DNA from: Actinomyces viscosus | Lineage (GTDB): Bacteria; Actinomycetota; Actinomycetes; Actinomycetales; Actinomycetaceae | Assembly: GCF_900637975.1 (NCBI RefSeq) | Contig: NZ_LR134477.1 | Span: 1,674,001-1,738,000, forward strand | Direction: 5' to 3' | Length of the DNA stretch: 64,000 bases | Shown here: positions 62,715-64,000 of the stretch, piece by piece | Layout: the number at the start of each line of letters is the position of its first letter | Numbering within the stretch: the stretch's first letter is position 1 | Position numbers and translations under genes: made by a program | The notes under the pieces: generated by a model | What the model was told of the DNA's origin: nothing | Database searches by the model: none | The model's input: only the letters and a program-made list of their open reading frames with translations

Positions 62715-63539
62715 ATGCACGACCCCCTGCTCTCACTACTTCCGGGCCCTCATGATGCCGACAGACCGTGGCTGAACTGTTACAGAACCGACGAGCGAGT
62801 CGAGTTGACCGGACACGTTCTGTCCATGTGGTCGGCCAAGATTGCGGGATTGATCACAGCGGAGTCCGCACCTGCTGACGGAGTTCATGTGGGGCTCCCG
62901 CCGCACTGGCGGACGGTGGCATGGGCCTGCGGGGCGTGGCTGGCGGGGCGGACCGTGCTCCTGGGCAGCAGCGAGGAGATCGAGGCCGCCGGCCTCACCC
63001 CCGAGCTGAGCGTGGCCTTCACGCCGGAGGACCTGTGCGACGAGGCAGAGGTGCAGGTGCTGGTGCCTCCCGCCTCCCTGGCGCTGCGCTGGCCGGGCGA
63101 GCTCCCCGCCCTGGTGCTCGACGGCGCCGCAGACCTCATGTCCTACCCGGACCGCTTCACGCCGGTCAGCGCCGACGCCGACCTGCCCTGCCTCACCGAT
63201 CTCGCCGCTGACCTCACCACTGGCCTCGCCACCAACCTCGCCGCGGACGCCGCTCACGGCGGTGCGCCGCAAGGCTCACGGCCCGCCACGCTGACGCGTG
63301 CCGGGCTGGCCGCCCGGGTCGAGGCCGCCGGGGCGGCAGGCACGAGGGAGTCGGTGGGCTCGCGCGCCGCTCTGGTCCGCTGCTCCCGGACCGCTCAGGC
63401 GCTTGAGGAGGTGCTGACCGCCTGGCGCACCGGCCGCACGGCGGTGGTCGTGACGCCGGAGGCGGGCGACGACGTCGCCGCCGCCGCGATCCGCCAGGAG
63501 GGCATCACTGAGGGTGCCACCGGGGAGCCGGCCGACTGA
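62715..63539 (+). CDS. TIGR03089 family protein
   Basis: 274 residues. It resembles the N-terminal part of AMP-binding enzymes (GVHVGLPPHWRTVAWACGAW, AGRTVLLGSSEE) but lacks the ATP-binding loop and C-terminal lid. This actinobacterial family is near whiB2 and mannose genes. Function unknown. A 5-nt gap between CAATCT and the ATG suggests leaderless expression. Confidence 0.8.
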   Translation: MHDPLLSLLPGPHDADRPWLNCYRTDERVELTGHVLSMWSAKIAGLITAESAPADGVHVGLPPHWRTVAWACGAWLAGRTVLLGSSEEIEAAGLTPELSVAFTPEDLCDEAEVQVLVPPASLALRWPGELPALVLDGAADLMSYPDRFTPVSADADLPCLTDLAADLTTGLATNLAADAAHGGAPQGSRPATLTRAGLAARVEAAGAAGTRESVGSRAALVRCSRTAQALEEVLTAWRTGRTAVVVTPEAGDDVAAAAIRQEGITEGATGEPAD

Positions 63540-63568
63540 CCACCACTGAGCACCACCGAGCACCACCG

Positions 63569-64000
63569 TCAGGGGACGTCGGCCTGAATGAGGGTCCCCT
63601 CCCCCTCGACGGACAGGCTGCGCTCGTCGGCGCCGACGAAGACCGCCTCACCCTGCGCCAGGGTCTGCGAGTCGGCCTGGGTCACCAGGGTCATGGCACC
63701 CTTGACGGCCAGGAGGATGCGCGGCCCCCGCCCGGGAACCGGCAGACGGCCGTCGGCGGCCACCACGGTGGTGACCATGAGCTCGAAGTCGTCCACCGGC
63801 GCGTAGTAAGCACGAGTAGCCCGGGAGAGGTACTCCGGAGCCGGCCGCACCGGGGGCGCCGCCACGTAGTCGACGCAGGCCAGCATCTCGGGGACGTCGA
63901 TGTGCTTGGCCGTCAGGCCGGCGCGCAGCACGTTGTCCGAGGAGGCCATGACCTCCACCCCGAGGCCGGAGATGTAGGCGTGGACGCTGCCCGCGGGCAC
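63569..64000 (-). CDS. manA: Mannose-6-phosphate isomerase, class I (5' end missing)
   Basis: The C-terminal ~143 codons are present; the start lies outside the window. PAGSVHAYISGLGVEVMASS and DNVLRAGLTAKHIDVPEM are typical of class I enzymes, which interconvert fructose 6-phosphate and mannose 6-phosphate for glycan precursors. The gene converges with the TIGR03089 gene. Confidence 0.92.
   Translation of the reverse strand: MPAGSVHAYISGLGVEVMASSDNVLRAGLTAKHIDVPEMLACVDYVAAPPVRPAPEYLSRATRAYYAPVDDFELMVTTVVAADGRLPVPGRGPRILLAVKGAMTLVTQADSQTLAQGEAVFVGADERSLSVEGEGTLIQADVP

Overview
The window comes from a high-GC actinobacterium, most likely an oral or animal-associated Actinomyces or a close relative. 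The evidence is the GC-rich third codon positions and a set of actinobacterial marker genes: mtrA-mtrB-lpqB, a WhiB protein, and DUF3499, DUF5719, DUF6912, Rv3235-type and TIGR03089 genes. It also carries an intracellular-type sialidase next to a GH42 beta-galactosidase, which suits an organism living on host glycans. The species call is inference from gene content only.

Layout. 1-3.1 kb: a TetR-type regulator cut by the window edge, a hisN-type phosphatase and a solitary AAA+ ATPase with a low-GC, repeat-rich leader. 3.3-11.5 kb: uppP, a STAND/NB-ARC-TPR ATPase that looks horizontally acquired, and sbcD-sbcC. 11.5-14.1 kb: a membrane protein and a complete insertion sequence whose two ends each carry a doubled terminal repeat. 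14.1-20 kb: a glycan locus (GH42 beta-galactosidase, sialidase, and a divergent DUF4862-like gene). 20-21.45 kb: a 1.3 kb lower-GC island flanked by an 80-bp direct repeat that contains the rpoC-side terminator hairpin. 21.5-31.4 kb: rpoC, rpoB, rplL and rplJ with an L10 leader, and a DUF6912-like gene. 31.4-36.9 kb: a CpaE/ParA-like ATPase with an apparent C-terminal frameshift, a SAF-domain protein, a small excisionase-type HTH protein, an unknown protein, a LysM protein, a 46-codon ORF and an Rv3235-type protein. 36.9-42.2 kb: secA, comF and hpf. 42.2-46.6 kb: lpqB, mtrB and mtrA (minus strand). 46.9-54.7 kb: a membrane protein, DUF4129, DUF4350, MoxR and DUF58 genes, then divergent spoIIM and RDD genes. 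54.7-64 kb: Trm112-like, DUF3499, a zincin-like gene, DUF5719, a giant GT2 membrane glycosyltransferase, whiB, a TIGR03089 gene and the 3' part of manA.

Much of the window is conserved housekeeping: transcription, translation, secretion, envelope signalling and lipid-carrier recycling. The sialidase and beta-galactosidase could act in order on imported sialylated galactosides. The accessory parts are the two solitary NTPases at 2.0-3.1 and 4.3-6.6 kb, the insertion sequence, and the duplicated-terminator island.

A recurrent feature is a -10-like hexamer lying 6-7 nt before the start codon of at least ten genes on both strands, which points to widespread leaderless transcription. No tRNA, rRNA operon or CRISPR array was seen.
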